Shown piece after piece: positions 42,526 to 51,086 of a stretch of DNA of 64,000 bases. The notes under the pieces were generated by a model, which did no database searches, had not been told where the DNA came from, and worked only from the letters and a program-made list of their open reading frames with translations. How positions within the stretch are numbered: position 1 is the first letter of the stretch; every line of letters begins with the position of its first letter. Where the stretch lies: NCBI GenBank assembly GCA_964436305.1, contig CAYTCI010000010.1, positions 1 to 64,000 of the forward strand. The letters are read 5' to 3'. Source of the DNA: JAKPUX01 sp964436305. GTDB lineage: Bacteria > Zhuqueibacterota > Zhuqueibacteria > Residuimicrobiales > Residuimicrobiaceae. Made by a program: the position numbers and the translations under genes.

Positions 42526-43674
42526 CTACAGGGCATGCTCGAGAATTTCCAGCAACTCCGGGGTCGTAAGCTGAACCGGATTGCCCCTCATGCTGCTGGC
42601 GTGGGCCGATTTTTCGATCAGCTCCGGGAAATCTGTGGCAGAGAGGCCCCAGGCGGAGAGCGGGGGGATGCGCAGGCGCCGGACCAGATCGTTCACCCAG
42701 GCTGCGCCATCGGCAGCTTTCGCTTCCGGCCGGCCGGTCAGGAACTGCGCGATCCGCTGATAACGCCGTCGCGCGGGATTCTGCGGGGCGCGTTCCTCGA
42801 GTGCATGGATATTGGCCGCCATCACATGCGGCAGCAGGGCGGCGCAGACCGCCCCGTGCGGCGCGGCGTGCATCCCGCCCAGAGGTCCGGCGATGCCGTG
42901 CACCGCGCCCAGACGGGCATTGGCCAGCGCCAGGCCGCCAAGGAGACTGGCCAGGGCCATGTCCTCTCGCGCCGGCAAATCTCCACCCTCCTTGCAGGCC
43001 TTTTCCAGTGAACGCACAACCCGGCGGATGCCCTCCTCGCAAAGGGGATCGATCAGGGGATTGGGGGTATTGCAGGTGCAGGGCTCGATCAGCTGGGTCA
43101 GGGCATCGAGGCCCGTGGTGGCGGTGACCTCAGGCGGCAGAGAGAAGGTCAGCTCCGGATCGACCAGGGCCAGACGAGGCAGCATTAGGGGGGAGCGCAG
43201 GCTCACCTTGACCCGATGCCCGGGGGAGGCGATGACGGCGTTGCGGGTCACCTCGGAGCCGGTACCGGCGGTGGTCGGGATGGCGATAAAGGGGAGGGGG
43301 GCTTGCGCAAGATGCCTGCCGCCACCGATAACCTCGAGATAGTCCAGCACCTCACCGGGATTGGCCACCAGGGCCGCGACCGCCTTGCCGGCATCGATGG
43401 CGCTGCCGCCGCCGAAGCCGATTACCAGATCACAGTCCGCCTTTTTCGCTCTCTGTACACCCGCCTGAATCGCCGCCACCGTCGGCTCACCCGACACGGT
43501 AAAGCACTCAACCTCCAGGGGCTCCAGCAGACGCCGCAAGGATTCGACCGTTTCCTCGGGCCGGCTGGTGACGATCAACACACGCCGTCCCAGCGCAGCA
43601 GCCAGCGGGCCGATCTGCTGAAGCACGCCGGGGCCGAAGAGGATGCGTCCCGCCGTCGTAAACTCGAAATTCAT
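42526..43674 (-). CDS. Iron-containing alcohol dehydrogenase
   Basis: A 382-residue group III alcohol dehydrogenase. The N-terminus FTTAGRILFGPGVLQQIG and the NAD(P)-binding GFGGGSAIDAGKAVAAL are characteristic. The iron site is in the helical half: AVHGIAGPLGGMHAAPHGAVCAALLPHVM carries the metal-binding His residues together with an upstream Asp. Such enzymes interconvert primary alcohols or diols and aldehydes, for example 1,2-propanediol from deoxy-sugar breakdown. Its start codon directly abuts the stop of the upstream ABM-domain gene (TGA-ATG), so both are translated together and probably act in one pathway. Confidence 0.92.
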   Translation of the reverse strand: MNFEFTTAGRILFGPGVLQQIGPLAAALGRRVLIVTSRPEETVESLRRLLEPLEVECFTVSGEPTVAAIQAGVQRAKKADCDLVIGFGGGSAIDAGKAVAALVANPGEVLDYLEVIGGGRHLAQAPLPFIAIPTTAGTGSEVTRNAVIASPGHRVKVSLRSPLMLPRLALVDPELTFSLPPEVTATTGLDALTQLIEPCTCNTPNPLIDPLCEEGIRRVVRSLEKACKEGGDLPAREDMALASLLGGLALANARLGAVHGIAGPLGGMHAAPHGAVCAALLPHVMAANIHALEERAPQNPARRRYQRIAQFLTGRPEAKAADGAAWVNDLVRRLRIPPLSAWGLSATDFPELIEKSAHASSMRGNPVQLTTPELLEILEHAL

Positions 43675-43980
43675 TCACCAGCTCGCGTCATCAGGGAAGA
43701 GATTGAGGTATTTAACGCTGCTGCGCGGTTCGGCCATCATCTCCGCGACCGCATCGCGCCAGGCGGTATAATGGGCGGTCTGCTTGTGCTGCGCGGGGGC
43801 TTCCGGCGTGCGGTAAACCTCAACCAGGACGAACCGCGAGGGGTCGTCCTGCTGCTGGATCACATCGAAGCGAGCAATGCCGGGCTCGAGGAGGCTGCGG
43901 CGGGCATTTTCGAGCGTCGCCCGGCGAAAGGGTTCGATCTGTTCCGGCCTGACATGGACCTGCACATGCACGACGAGCAT
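43675..43980 (-). CDS. ABM-domain (antibiotic biosynthesis monooxygenase/LsrG-like) protein
   Basis: A 101-residue ferredoxin-like dimeric alpha/beta-barrel domain. The start MLVVHVQVHVRPEQIEPFRRAT, the centre GIARFDVIQQQDDPSRFVLVEVYR and KQTAHYTAWRDAVAEMM with its His are typical of the ABM superfamily, including YgiN-type quinol monooxygenases and LsrG-type isomerases. It acts in the cytoplasm without a signal peptide. The gene is 13 bases after ccmD and abuts the iron alcohol dehydrogenase gene, so it appears to be the bridge between the ccm operon and a small oxidoreductase pair. LsrG-like or aldehyde/ketone-related chemistry is plausible. Confidence 0.82.
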   Translation of the reverse strand: MLVVHVQVHVRPEQIEPFRRATLENARRSLLEPGIARFDVIQQQDDPSRFVLVEVYRTPEAPAQHKQTAHYTAWRDAVAEMMAEPRSSVKYLNLFPDDASW

Positions 43981-43993
43981 GCGGCACCTCCCT

Positions 43994-44122
43994 CTATTTT
44001 TCCTCGAAACGGTGGAGCTCCTGCTCCAGCCGGCTCACTTTTTTGGCCAGGTGCAGCAGGAAGAGAAACAGGGCGAACCAGATCAGGGAATAGGCGGCGA
44101 AGAGAAAATGAAGATTTTGCAT
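43994..44122 (-). CDS. ccmD: CcmD-like small membrane protein (42 aa)
   Basis: A 42-codon frame that begins eight bases after the ccmC stop: one hydrophobic span (HFLFAAYSLIWFALFLFLLHL) followed by a basic, coiled-coil-like tail (KKVSRLEQELHRFEEK). Size, topology and position immediately after ccmC match CcmD, which helps release haem-loaded CcmE from the CcmABC complex. The sequence family is too short for certainty, but context makes the call strong. Confidence 0.8.
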   Translation of the reverse strand: MQNLHFLFAAYSLIWFALFLFLLHLAKKVSRLEQELHRFEEK

Positions 44123-44130
44123 AATGGGCC

Positions 44131-44805
44131 TCAGGCGCTATGTTCAAGAGCTTGCAGTTTCTGCTGGAGTGTGCTGATGCGATAGGAGAGCAGCAGCAGG
44201 GTGACATAGAGCACGGTGAAGGCGAGGACGCTGGCCAGCAGGGTGCGTAACATCTCCGGGGCCAGTCCGCCTCCGCCGCCCATGACCGGCGCGGGATGCA
44301 GGGTGCGCCACCAGCGGATCGAGAGGTAGACGACCGGAACATCGAGGAAGCCGATGATGCCAAAGACGGCCGCAAACCGGGCGCCCCGCTGGGGATCGGC
44401 GGTGTAGCTGCGCACCATCAGGTAGGCGATATAGATCAGCCAGAGGATGAGTGAGGTGGTCAGGCGTGCGTCCCAGGTCCAGTAGACATTCCAGACCGGC
44501 TTGGCCCAGAGGGGGCCGGTGATGAGGACCAGGGTGATGAAAAGGACGCCGATTTCCGCCGAGCAGGCGGCCAGTCGGTCCCAGTGGGCCTTGCCGCTTC
44601 GCAAAAAAGCGATGCTGGCGATGCAGACGACAAAGAAAGCGAGAAAGGCGACCCAGGCGGAGGGAACGTGGAAATAAAAGATCCGCTGTACATCGCCCAT
44701 GGTGCGCTCGGTCGGAGCGTAGAGGAAGGCCAGATAGAGCGCGCCTTCGACCAGCAGAAAGGTCAGTACGGCGAGGAGAAGATAAAGCGGTTTGATCGAT
44801 TTCAT
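44131..44805 (-). CDS. ccmC: Haem exporter/cytochrome c maturation protein CcmC
   Basis: A 224-residue membrane protein with six predicted helices. FYFHVPSAWVAFLAFF supplies the conserved haem-ligand His in the first periplasmic loop region, and WNVYWTWDARLTTSLILW is the tryptophan-rich WWD-type haem-handling motif. HPAPVMGGGGGL provides the second conserved His before the last helix. CcmC presents haem to CcmE on the periplasmic side. It is followed by ccmD and preceded by the repeat-filled gap after ccmB. No ccmE was found in the window. Confidence 0.93.
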   Translation of the reverse strand: MKSIKPLYLLLAVLTFLLVEGALYLAFLYAPTERTMGDVQRIFYFHVPSAWVAFLAFFVVCIASIAFLRSGKAHWDRLAACSAEIGVLFITLVLITGPLWAKPVWNVYWTWDARLTTSLILWLIYIAYLMVRSYTADPQRGARFAAVFGIIGFLDVPVVYLSIRWWRTLHPAPVMGGGGGLAPEMLRTLLASVLAFTVLYVTLLLLSYRISTLQQKLQALEHSA

Positions 44806-44872
44806 CCGGATTCCTCGGTCTAGTGTTCCAATTCGGACTGATGTTCGTTAATTATGGCGCCAGGCCGGATTC

Positions 44873-45199
44873 GGGTCGGCGCGAGGGTTCTTTGGCGCCA
44901 GGCCGGACTCGGGTCGGCGCGAGGGTGTGGGTGGTTCCGGCCGTGGTCGGGTCGGCGCGAGAGTTTATGGGCTCGGGTCGGCGCGAGGGTTCTTTGGCGC
45001 CAGGCCGGACTCGGGTCGGCGCGAGGGNNNNNNNNNNNNNNNNNNNNNNNNNNNNNNNNNNNNNNNNNNNNNNNNNNNNNNNNNNNNNNNNNNNNNNNNN
45101 NNNNNNNNNNNNNNNNNNNNNNNNNNNTTTATGGGCTCGGGTCGGCGCGAGAGTTCTTTGGCACCAGGCCAGGCCCAGGTTGGCGCGAGAGTTTATGGA
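44873..45199 (+). repeat. GC-rich interspersed repeat array (cluster C)
   Basis: The core GGGTCGGCGCGAG starts at 44873, 44911, 44949, 44975, 45013 and 45139, with a variant at 45177. Spacings are 38 or 26 bp: the 13-bp core plus either a 25-bp filler (as in GGTTCTTTGGCGCCAGG...) or a 13-bp filler (AGTTTATGGGCTC). The array is split by the 100-N gap and decays near 45210. Confidence 0.9.
45028..45127. other. 100-N assembly gap of unknown true size
   Basis: A run of exactly 100 N, flanked on both sides by cluster C repeats; repeat collapse is the likely cause. Confidence 0.95.
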
Positions 45200-45217
45200 C
45201 CCGGGGCGAGCGTCTGG

Positions 45218-45895
45218 CTATTCTTCCACCACATACTCATAAAGCAGAAAACAGACGAAGAAATAGAGCACATCAAAACCGATCAGCAGACGCAGCCAGG
45301 GCCAGATCTCGCTCATGCCGCGGCCGCCGAGCAGGGCGGCGGTGCTCCTGATCGCCGCCAGGATCACCGGCACCGTCACCGGGAAGAGCATGATCGGCAG
45401 CATCACCTCGCGCGAGCGGGTGTTGGCCGAGATGGCGGAAAAGAGAGTGCCGACCGTGGCAAAGCCCAGGGTGCCGAGCAACAGGATTGCGATCAGCAGC
45501 GGCCAGGCCGGGCCGGGCTGGAGATCGAAGAGCACGATCATCACCGGCAGGGTGACCAGCTCGACCACGGTAATAAAAATCACATTGCCGAGGACCTTGG
45601 CGGCAAAGAGGGTGCTGCGGTCGACCGGGCAGAGCAGCAGCCCCTGCATCATGGCGTTCTCTTGCTCGCGGGCAAAGGCGCGGGCGAGGCCGAGGTTGCT
45701 GGCGAAGACAAAGGCGACCCAGAGAATGCCGGGAGCGGTGGTGCGCATCTCGGTCGAACCCGGCTCAAAGACAAAGTTAAAGATCACTACCACCGTCAGT
45801 GAAAAGACGAGCATGGCGGTGATGATCTCCTTGCCGCGCAGTTCCTGCAGCAGGTCCTTGCGGAGGATGGTGTAGAGTTGCGCCAGGGCTTGCAT
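45218..45895 (-). CDS. ccmB: Haem exporter permease CcmB
   Basis: A 225-residue membrane protein with six helices, the normal CcmB length. The start LAQLYTILRKDLLQELRGKEIITAMLVFSL is typical: an amphipathic coupling helix leading into the first span. FAREQENAMMQGLLLCPVDRSTLFAAKVLGN is the cytosolic coupling segment. With CcmA and CcmC it forms the ATP-dependent complex that strips haem-CcmE from CcmC. It starts three bases after the ccmA stop. Downstream, the 412-bp repeat region separates it from ccmC. Confidence 0.93.
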   Translation of the reverse strand: MQALAQLYTILRKDLLQELRGKEIITAMLVFSLTVVVIFNFVFEPGSTEMRTTAPGILWVAFVFASNLGLARAFAREQENAMMQGLLLCPVDRSTLFAAKVLGNVIFITVVELVTLPVMIVLFDLQPGPAWPLLIAILLLGTLGFATVGTLFSAISANTRSREVMLPIMLFPVTVPVILAAIRSTAALLGGRGMSEIWPWLRLLIGFDVLYFFVCFLLYEYVVEE

Positions 45896-45898
45896 CCT

Positions 45899-46584
<686 letters not shown>

Positions 46585-46588
<4 letters not shown>

Positions 46589-47874
46589 CGGGCGCCCGGC
46601 TTGTTTCTGGCGTTATAGACCCGCGCCAGTCCGGTGCCCAGCACCAGCAAAGCGCCGGTGGCTGCCAGCGTCACCCAGGGCGGAAGGGCGACGGCGGCCG
46701 GGGTGCTGCGCACCACCTGCAGCTGCAGCCGGCTTCCCGGCATGGCATTCTCGACGCCGTAGCGCTGGTAGGTGGTGCCGCGGATGGTGAAGGGGCCGAG
46801 GTCCTTGACGCCGCTGCCCTCGAGCTGCAGACCGGTCTGCGCGACGAAGAGATCGAGGGAGCGGGTGGGCTGATCGATCTGGATGGCCAGAGTGGCGCGC
46901 TCTTTCTGCCAGGGAAGATCGTAGGTGAACGAGATCTGGCGGTTGCCCGGCTCGAAAACGCCGGTGTCATACACCAGGTTGCCGTGCACATGCAGCTCGG
47001 TGCCGAACTGCCCGGCCATTGGCGTGATGTGCTGCGCCCAGGGCGGCAGGATGATCTTGAGCAGCGCCTCGGTCTCGTGGCCGTCGGTGAGGGCGTTGAG
47101 GATGGTCTTGTCGCCCGGATTGCGCAGGACCCGGGTTTCGCGCAAGCCGAGGCTCTCGCCCTGATCCTGGAGGATGATATGGTGCATCAGCACCGTGATC
47201 CCGCGGCCGTCCCGGGTCGAGTCAAAACGGACGATGTCGCTGCGGGCTGCCTGGTTGTGGCTGAATGCGGCCTGGTCGCTGTAATAGCGCACCCCCTGGT
47301 GCTCGACCATCGCGATATAAGAGGTGCCCGAATCCGCTGCGGCAAAATGAAAGGAGAAGGCGCCGTCGCGGCCGGTGGTCTGGGTCATCAGGTCACGCGG
47401 GGGATGCTCGGCGGTGAAATATTGCAGGATGACCGGGGCGCCGGCGACGATGCTGCTGTCACGGCTGCCGTCGAGCAGGCGCCCGGAAAAGGTGACGGAC
47501 TGGGCGCGGCTGCCGGCTGCCGGCAGGGTGGCGAGCGCCAGGAGAATCCAGGCCGTCAGCTTGCCCGGCGAGGGCCGGCCCTTGCTCTTGCCGGCCGGCG
47601 GGGCTGCCAGGCGCGCCTCGATCGCCTTGATCTGTTCTTCCTGCTCGCGGACCAGCAGATCATGGTCTTCCTGGCTCAGCTTGCCGGTTTGCTGATCAAA
47701 ATGGAGGTCCTGGATGATCTCGGCAGCGACCTTTTTACGGAAGAGGAGGTCCTGCGAGCCGGTTGCGGCTGATTCCAGGGAGTGTCCCGCTCGCGGCGAA
47801 CCGCCGCGAAACAACGGCGCCACCACCCAGGCCACGGCGGCGATCATGATCAAAAAGCCGATCAGTGCATTCAT
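46585..47874 (-). CDS. CcmI-like N-terminus fused to a carboxypeptidase-regulatory-like exported domain
   Basis: A 429-residue protein; ATG 47874 is placed behind AAGGAGGGG. Residues 3-20 are a membrane span. Residues ~30-80 (LLFRKKVAAEIIQDLHFDQQTGKL, then an acidic coiled coil) match the cytosolic segment typical of CcmI/CycH-type proteins. Residues ~88-112 (KLTAWILLALATLPAAGSRA) look like a signal peptide or second span. What follows is a periplasmic beta-sandwich (VTFSGRLLDGSRDSSIVAGAPV ... GAFSFHFAAADSGTSYIA) resembling carboxypeptidase-regulatory-like domains, plus a further beta region and a C-terminal anchor (WVTLAATGALLVLGTGLARVY). The TPR domain of normal CcmI is absent. It may chaperone apocytochromes. 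A fusion of two ancestral genes is the simplest reading. Confidence 0.75.
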
Positions 47875-47879
47875 GCGTT

Positions 47880-49832
47880 TCACCCCTCCTTGGGTTGATT
47901 GGTGCGCTGCGGCGAAACCGCCAACAGGGTGCCCAGGACCATCACGATGCCGCCGATCCACATCCAGATCATCAGGGGATTGATCATGACACTGACCGTT
48001 GCGCTCTGGCTGCGCAGGTCATAGCTGGCGAGGATGACGTAAAGGTCCTCGCGAAGATTGGAGCGGATGGCAACCTCGGTGGCTGGCTGATAATTGGGGT
48101 GAAGGTGCTTCTCGGCTTCCAGCGGCCCGGCGGCGCGGCCGTTGACGAAGAGATCGAACATCGCCGCGTCCACCCGGCGGTCGGAGCGTTCCTCGCTGCG
48201 CAGCCCCTGAAAAACGAGACGGTAGCGTCCGAGCTCGAGGCTTTGCCCCTTGCGCAGGGTGGCCTCCTTGTCGACGCTGAAGGCCGAGGAGCCGATGATG
48301 CCGAGGAAGAGGAGGAGCACGCCGAGGTGGACAATATAGCCGCCATACCGGCGTTTGTTCTTTTGCGCCAGGCTGATCAGGGCGCGACCGATGCCGAGCT
48401 GGTCGGTCCGGCCGCGCACCCGGGCGCCGCGTACGAACTCGATGAGGGTGGCGCTGAGCGAAAAGAAGGCGATGGCCAGGGCCAGCAGCGGCAGCACCCC
48501 GCGCAGGCCGAGGATCACCAGCACCAGCAGCAGTCCCAGGCTGATCGCCGCCGGCCAGAGGAGATTGCGGTGCAGGTTGCGACGGCTGGTTTTGTTCCAG
48601 GCGAAAAGGGCACAGAGGCCGGTCAGGGCAAAAATGGCCAGGCCGATTGGGGTCACCATGCGGTTGAACCACTCGGCTCCCACGGTGATCTTTTGGTGAC
48701 GGATGGCCTCGGTCAGGGTTGGCCAGAGGGTGCCGGTGAGCACCGCGACGGTCAGGGCGATGAAGAGGATGTTGTTGAGCAGGAAACTCGATTCCTTGGA
48801 GGTCCAGCTGCCCATCTGGCCGCGGCCCTGCAAGAGCGCCCGGCGGCTGAAGATGAGGCCGAATGAACCGGCCAGGATCAACCCCAGAAAAGCGAGAAAA
48901 GAGGGGCCGAGATTGGAAACCCCGAAGGCGTGCACCGAAGAGATGACCCCGCTGCGGGTGACGAAGGTGCCGAAGATGGTCAGGGCGAAGGTGAGCGTCA
49001 CCAGGACCAGATTCCAGATCTTGAGCATCCCCTTGCGCTCCTGGACGATCACCGAATGGAGAAAAGCGGTGCCGGTCAGCCAGGGGAGGAGCGAGGCGTT
49101 TTCGACCGGATCCCAGGCCCAATAGCCGCCCCAGCCGAGTTCGACATAGGCCCACTGCATGCCAAGGATGTTGCCGATGGTCAGGAAAAGCCAGGCGAAG
49201 AGGGTCCAGCGGCGGATGCTCTTGAGCCAGCGCTCGTCCAGGCTGCGGTTGATCAGGGCGGCGATGGCGAAGGCGAAGGGGACAGTGAAGGCGACGAAGC
49301 CGATATAGAGGCTGGGGGGATGGAAGACCATGCCGGGATTTTGCAGCAGCGGATTGAGGCCGTTGCCATCCTCGGGCACGAAGGGGGTTCGGGCAAAGGG
49401 ATTGGTCTTGAAGGTCGCCAGATAGAGAAAAAAGAGCGTCGTCACCTGGATCACCGCCATAGTCGCCGGCAGCAGCTCCGGATTGCGCTTTTTATTGCTC
49501 ACCAGGACGATGACGGCGAAAATGGCCAGCAGCCAGGTCCAGAAGAGGAGCGAGCCGTCCTGGCCGGCCCAAAAAGCCGCGAGGGTATAGAACCAGGAGA
49601 GCGAACGGTTCGAGTAATGGGCGACGTATTCGATCTGGAAATTGCGGGTGAGAAAGGCGTGGATCAGTGCGAACGAAGCCAGGGTTACGAGCGCCAGGGA
49701 GGCATAGACCGCGCGGTGCGCACTCGCAAAATAGAGGGAGGTGCGCCGGCGGGCCGCGCCGGCATAGATCACCGCGGCGTAGGCGGTGAGTGCCATGGCG
49801 ATGAGCAGGGCCTGATATCCGATATCTGCCAA
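47880..49832 (-). CDS. ccmF: Cytochrome c haem lyase subunit CcmF
   Basis: A 650-residue polytopic protein of normal CcmF size with about 14-15 spans. The signature WGGYWAWDPVENASLLPWL is the haem-handling WWD domain. Further family segments are FWAGQDGSLLFWTWLLAIF, NPGMVFHPPSLYIGFVAF with a haem-ligand His, and FGTFVTRSGVISSVHAF. A periplasmic soluble region follows near the C-terminus (VDKEATLRKGQSLELGRYRL), then a last span with a Trp-rich start (MIWMWIGGIVMVLG). CcmF attaches haem to CXXCH motifs with CcmH. It is the first gene of the operon, with the promoter at 49881-49909 immediately upstream. Confidence 0.95.
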   Translation of the reverse strand: MADIGYQALLIAMALTAYAAVIYAGAARRRTSLYFASAHRAVYASLALVTLASFALIHAFLTRNFQIEYVAHYSNRSLSWFYTLAAFWAGQDGSLLFWTWLLAIFAVIVLVSNKKRNPELLPATMAVIQVTTLFFLYLATFKTNPFARTPFVPEDGNGLNPLLQNPGMVFHPPSLYIGFVAFTVPFAFAIAALINRSLDERWLKSIRRWTLFAWLFLTIGNILGMQWAYVELGWGGYWAWDPVENASLLPWLTGTAFLHSVIVQERKGMLKIWNLVLVTLTFALTIFGTFVTRSGVISSVHAFGVSNLGPSFLAFLGLILAGSFGLIFSRRALLQGRGQMGSWTSKESSFLLNNILFIALTVAVLTGTLWPTLTEAIRHQKITVGAEWFNRMVTPIGLAIFALTGLCALFAWNKTSRRNLHRNLLWPAAISLGLLLVLVILGLRGVLPLLALAIAFFSLSATLIEFVRGARVRGRTDQLGIGRALISLAQKNKRRYGGYIVHLGVLLLFLGIIGSSAFSVDKEATLRKGQSLELGRYRLVFQGLRSEERSDRRVDAAMFDLFVNGRAAGPLEAEKHLHPNYQPATEVAIRSNLREDLYVILASYDLRSQSATVSVMINPLMIWMWIGGIVMVLGTLLAVSPQRTNQPKEG

Positions 49833-49880
49833 GCGGTTTCCTGTCGGTCAAGGGTGAGGTCGGGGATGATTTAAGACAAA

Positions 49881-49909
49881 AATATATTAAATAAAGCCTT
49901 TAACCGCAA
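49881..49909 (-). promoter_or_regulatory. Sigma-70-type promoter for the ccm operon
   Basis: Minus-strand TTGCGG (49909-49904), 17-bp spacer, TATATT (49886-49881), directly after the terminator of the preceding unit. Confidence 0.65.
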
Positions 49910-49910
49910 T

Positions 49911-49936
49911 AAAAAAAGCCGGCTTGAGCCGGCTTG
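49911..49936 (-). terminator. Rho-independent terminator of the 50-62 kb unit
   Basis: On the minus strand AAGCCGGCTC-AAGCCGGCTT forms a hairpin followed by a run of seven T. It lies about 70 bases after the amidohydrolase stop and just before the ccm promoter. Confidence 0.8.
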
Positions 49937-50003
49937 AACGCACCTTGTGGCCGAATCCAGGCCGGCGCACCGCAGAAAAGGGCGTGCCGGCCTTCCGCTT
50001 CGG

Positions 50004-51086
50004 CTATTTTTTACCTGGATAGAGGGCCTTGAGGGCGTTGGTGCGATAGACGCGCTTGAGCACCTTGTCGCTCAGGCCGAATCCATAGAGCGGCCAGTGG
50101 TAATTAAAGAGATCAACCTCATAAAAATGCTCATCCGTCGATTCGAGGATGCGGAAGGTGATGGCATACATCCCGGGATCCATCCCCATGTCGGTGCCAT
50201 AGAGGAGGCGGCTGGCATATTTTTCATAAAAGGCGCGGGTGGCGCGCGGAACCGGCGCCGTTTCCGCAAAGCGGGCGGCAATGTCGGCGTAGAGATTGGG
50301 GTAGCGGTCCAGCAGCTTGCCGAGCGCCGGCAGGTTGTAATCGCAGTTGGCGAAGTGGCAGGCGATGAAAGTGGTGCGGGGATGGCGTTGCACCGCACGC
50401 TCGAGGCTCTGCACCATGCCGGCGAGGTCGAGGATGCCTTTTTTGTTGTCGAGGCGCCAGCTGAAGGCATTCATCAGGCCGTCGTTGGTCGAGTCCATCG
50501 GCTGGTACATCCAGATCGGATCACCGACATGGATATTGATCGGCATGCCGAGGTCGGCGCATTTCTCCAGCAGTGGATCCATGCGCGGATCCTCGAGATG
50601 CATTCCCGGCGCCGGCACCTTGCCATAGACCAGCCCCTCCCCCTTGTCACCGAGCTCACCGACCCCGCGGGCGCCCACCTTGTAACAGCGCTCGAGTTCG
50701 GCGACTGCGGCCGGGCCGTATCCCGGCTGGTTGTAGCCCGTGAAATCCATACCGCACCATACCTCGAAGCGGCCGGGATAGGCCGAGTAAGCCGCGTAGA
50801 TCGAATCGAATTCGGCACCGACGGCATAGGAGAGAATGATGGTCTTTTCGATGCCGGCGCGGTCCATCGTTTTCACCCATTCACCGATCTGCGCGGCCGT
50901 CTGGGCGTAGGCATGGGAATGGACATCGATGACCGGAAATTTGGCGCGCTCGATCTGGTGGACCGGCACGTTGTAGATCGACCGGGGCCGGAAATTGTTC
51001 AGAAGCAGCTGATCCGGCGCCGTTTGCGCCAGTGCCGTGCCGCCCCAGAGGGTCAAAAAGAGGAGGATCAAGGTATTCCGTTTCAC
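50004..51086 (-). CDS. Exported amidohydrolase-2 family protein
   Basis: A 360-residue protein with a signal peptide (TLILLFLTLWGGTALAQ). The TIM-barrel metallohydrolase motif His-x-His is in PVIDVHSHAYA (His56, His58). Later metal-site candidates are INIHVGDP and FIACHFANC, and the C-terminal Asp in LLYGTDMGMDP. These are the landmarks of the ACMSD/uronate-lactonase-like amidohydrolase 2 group, which hydrolyse lactones or decarboxylate; export is uncommon in that group. It overlaps the transporter gene by four bases (ATGA) and is the last gene of the sugar unit. Sugar-lactone hydrolysis is a reasonable guess. Confidence 0.85.
   Translation of the reverse strand: MKRNTLILLFLTLWGGTALAQTAPDQLLLNNFRPRSIYNVPVHQIERAKFPVIDVHSHAYAQTAAQIGEWVKTMDRAGIEKTIILSYAVGAEFDSIYAAYSAYPGRFEVWCGMDFTGYNQPGYGPAAVAELERCYKVGARGVGELGDKGEGLVYGKVPAPGMHLEDPRMDPLLEKCADLGMPINIHVGDPIWMYQPMDSTNDGLMNAFSWRLDNKKGILDLAGMVQSLERAVQRHPRTTFIACHFANCDYNLPALGKLLDRYPNLYADIAARFAETAPVPRATRAFYEKYASRLLYGTDMGMDPGMYAITFRILESTDEHFYEVDLFNYHWPLYGFGLSDKVLKRVYRTNALKALYPGKK

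Larger units (their letters stand above)
44806..45217. other. Interrupted intergenic region inside the ccm operon
   Basis: The 412 bp between ccmB and ccmC consist almost wholly of GC-rich repeats and a 100-N gap. Other ccm junctions here are 0-13 bases, so this is an insertion or expansion. Open frames across it are repeat translations, not genes. Confidence 0.75.

Noticed and set aside
40106..45199. CRISPR array
   Set aside because: Periods of 21-38 bp leave fillers of only about 10-25 bp that are themselves repeated, so there are no unique spacers, and no cas genes are present.
44823..45351. Several long frames running through the 100-N gap
   Set aside because: They are composed of repeat-derived Gly/Arg/Ala strings and unknown residues; ccmB and ccmC ends fit without them.
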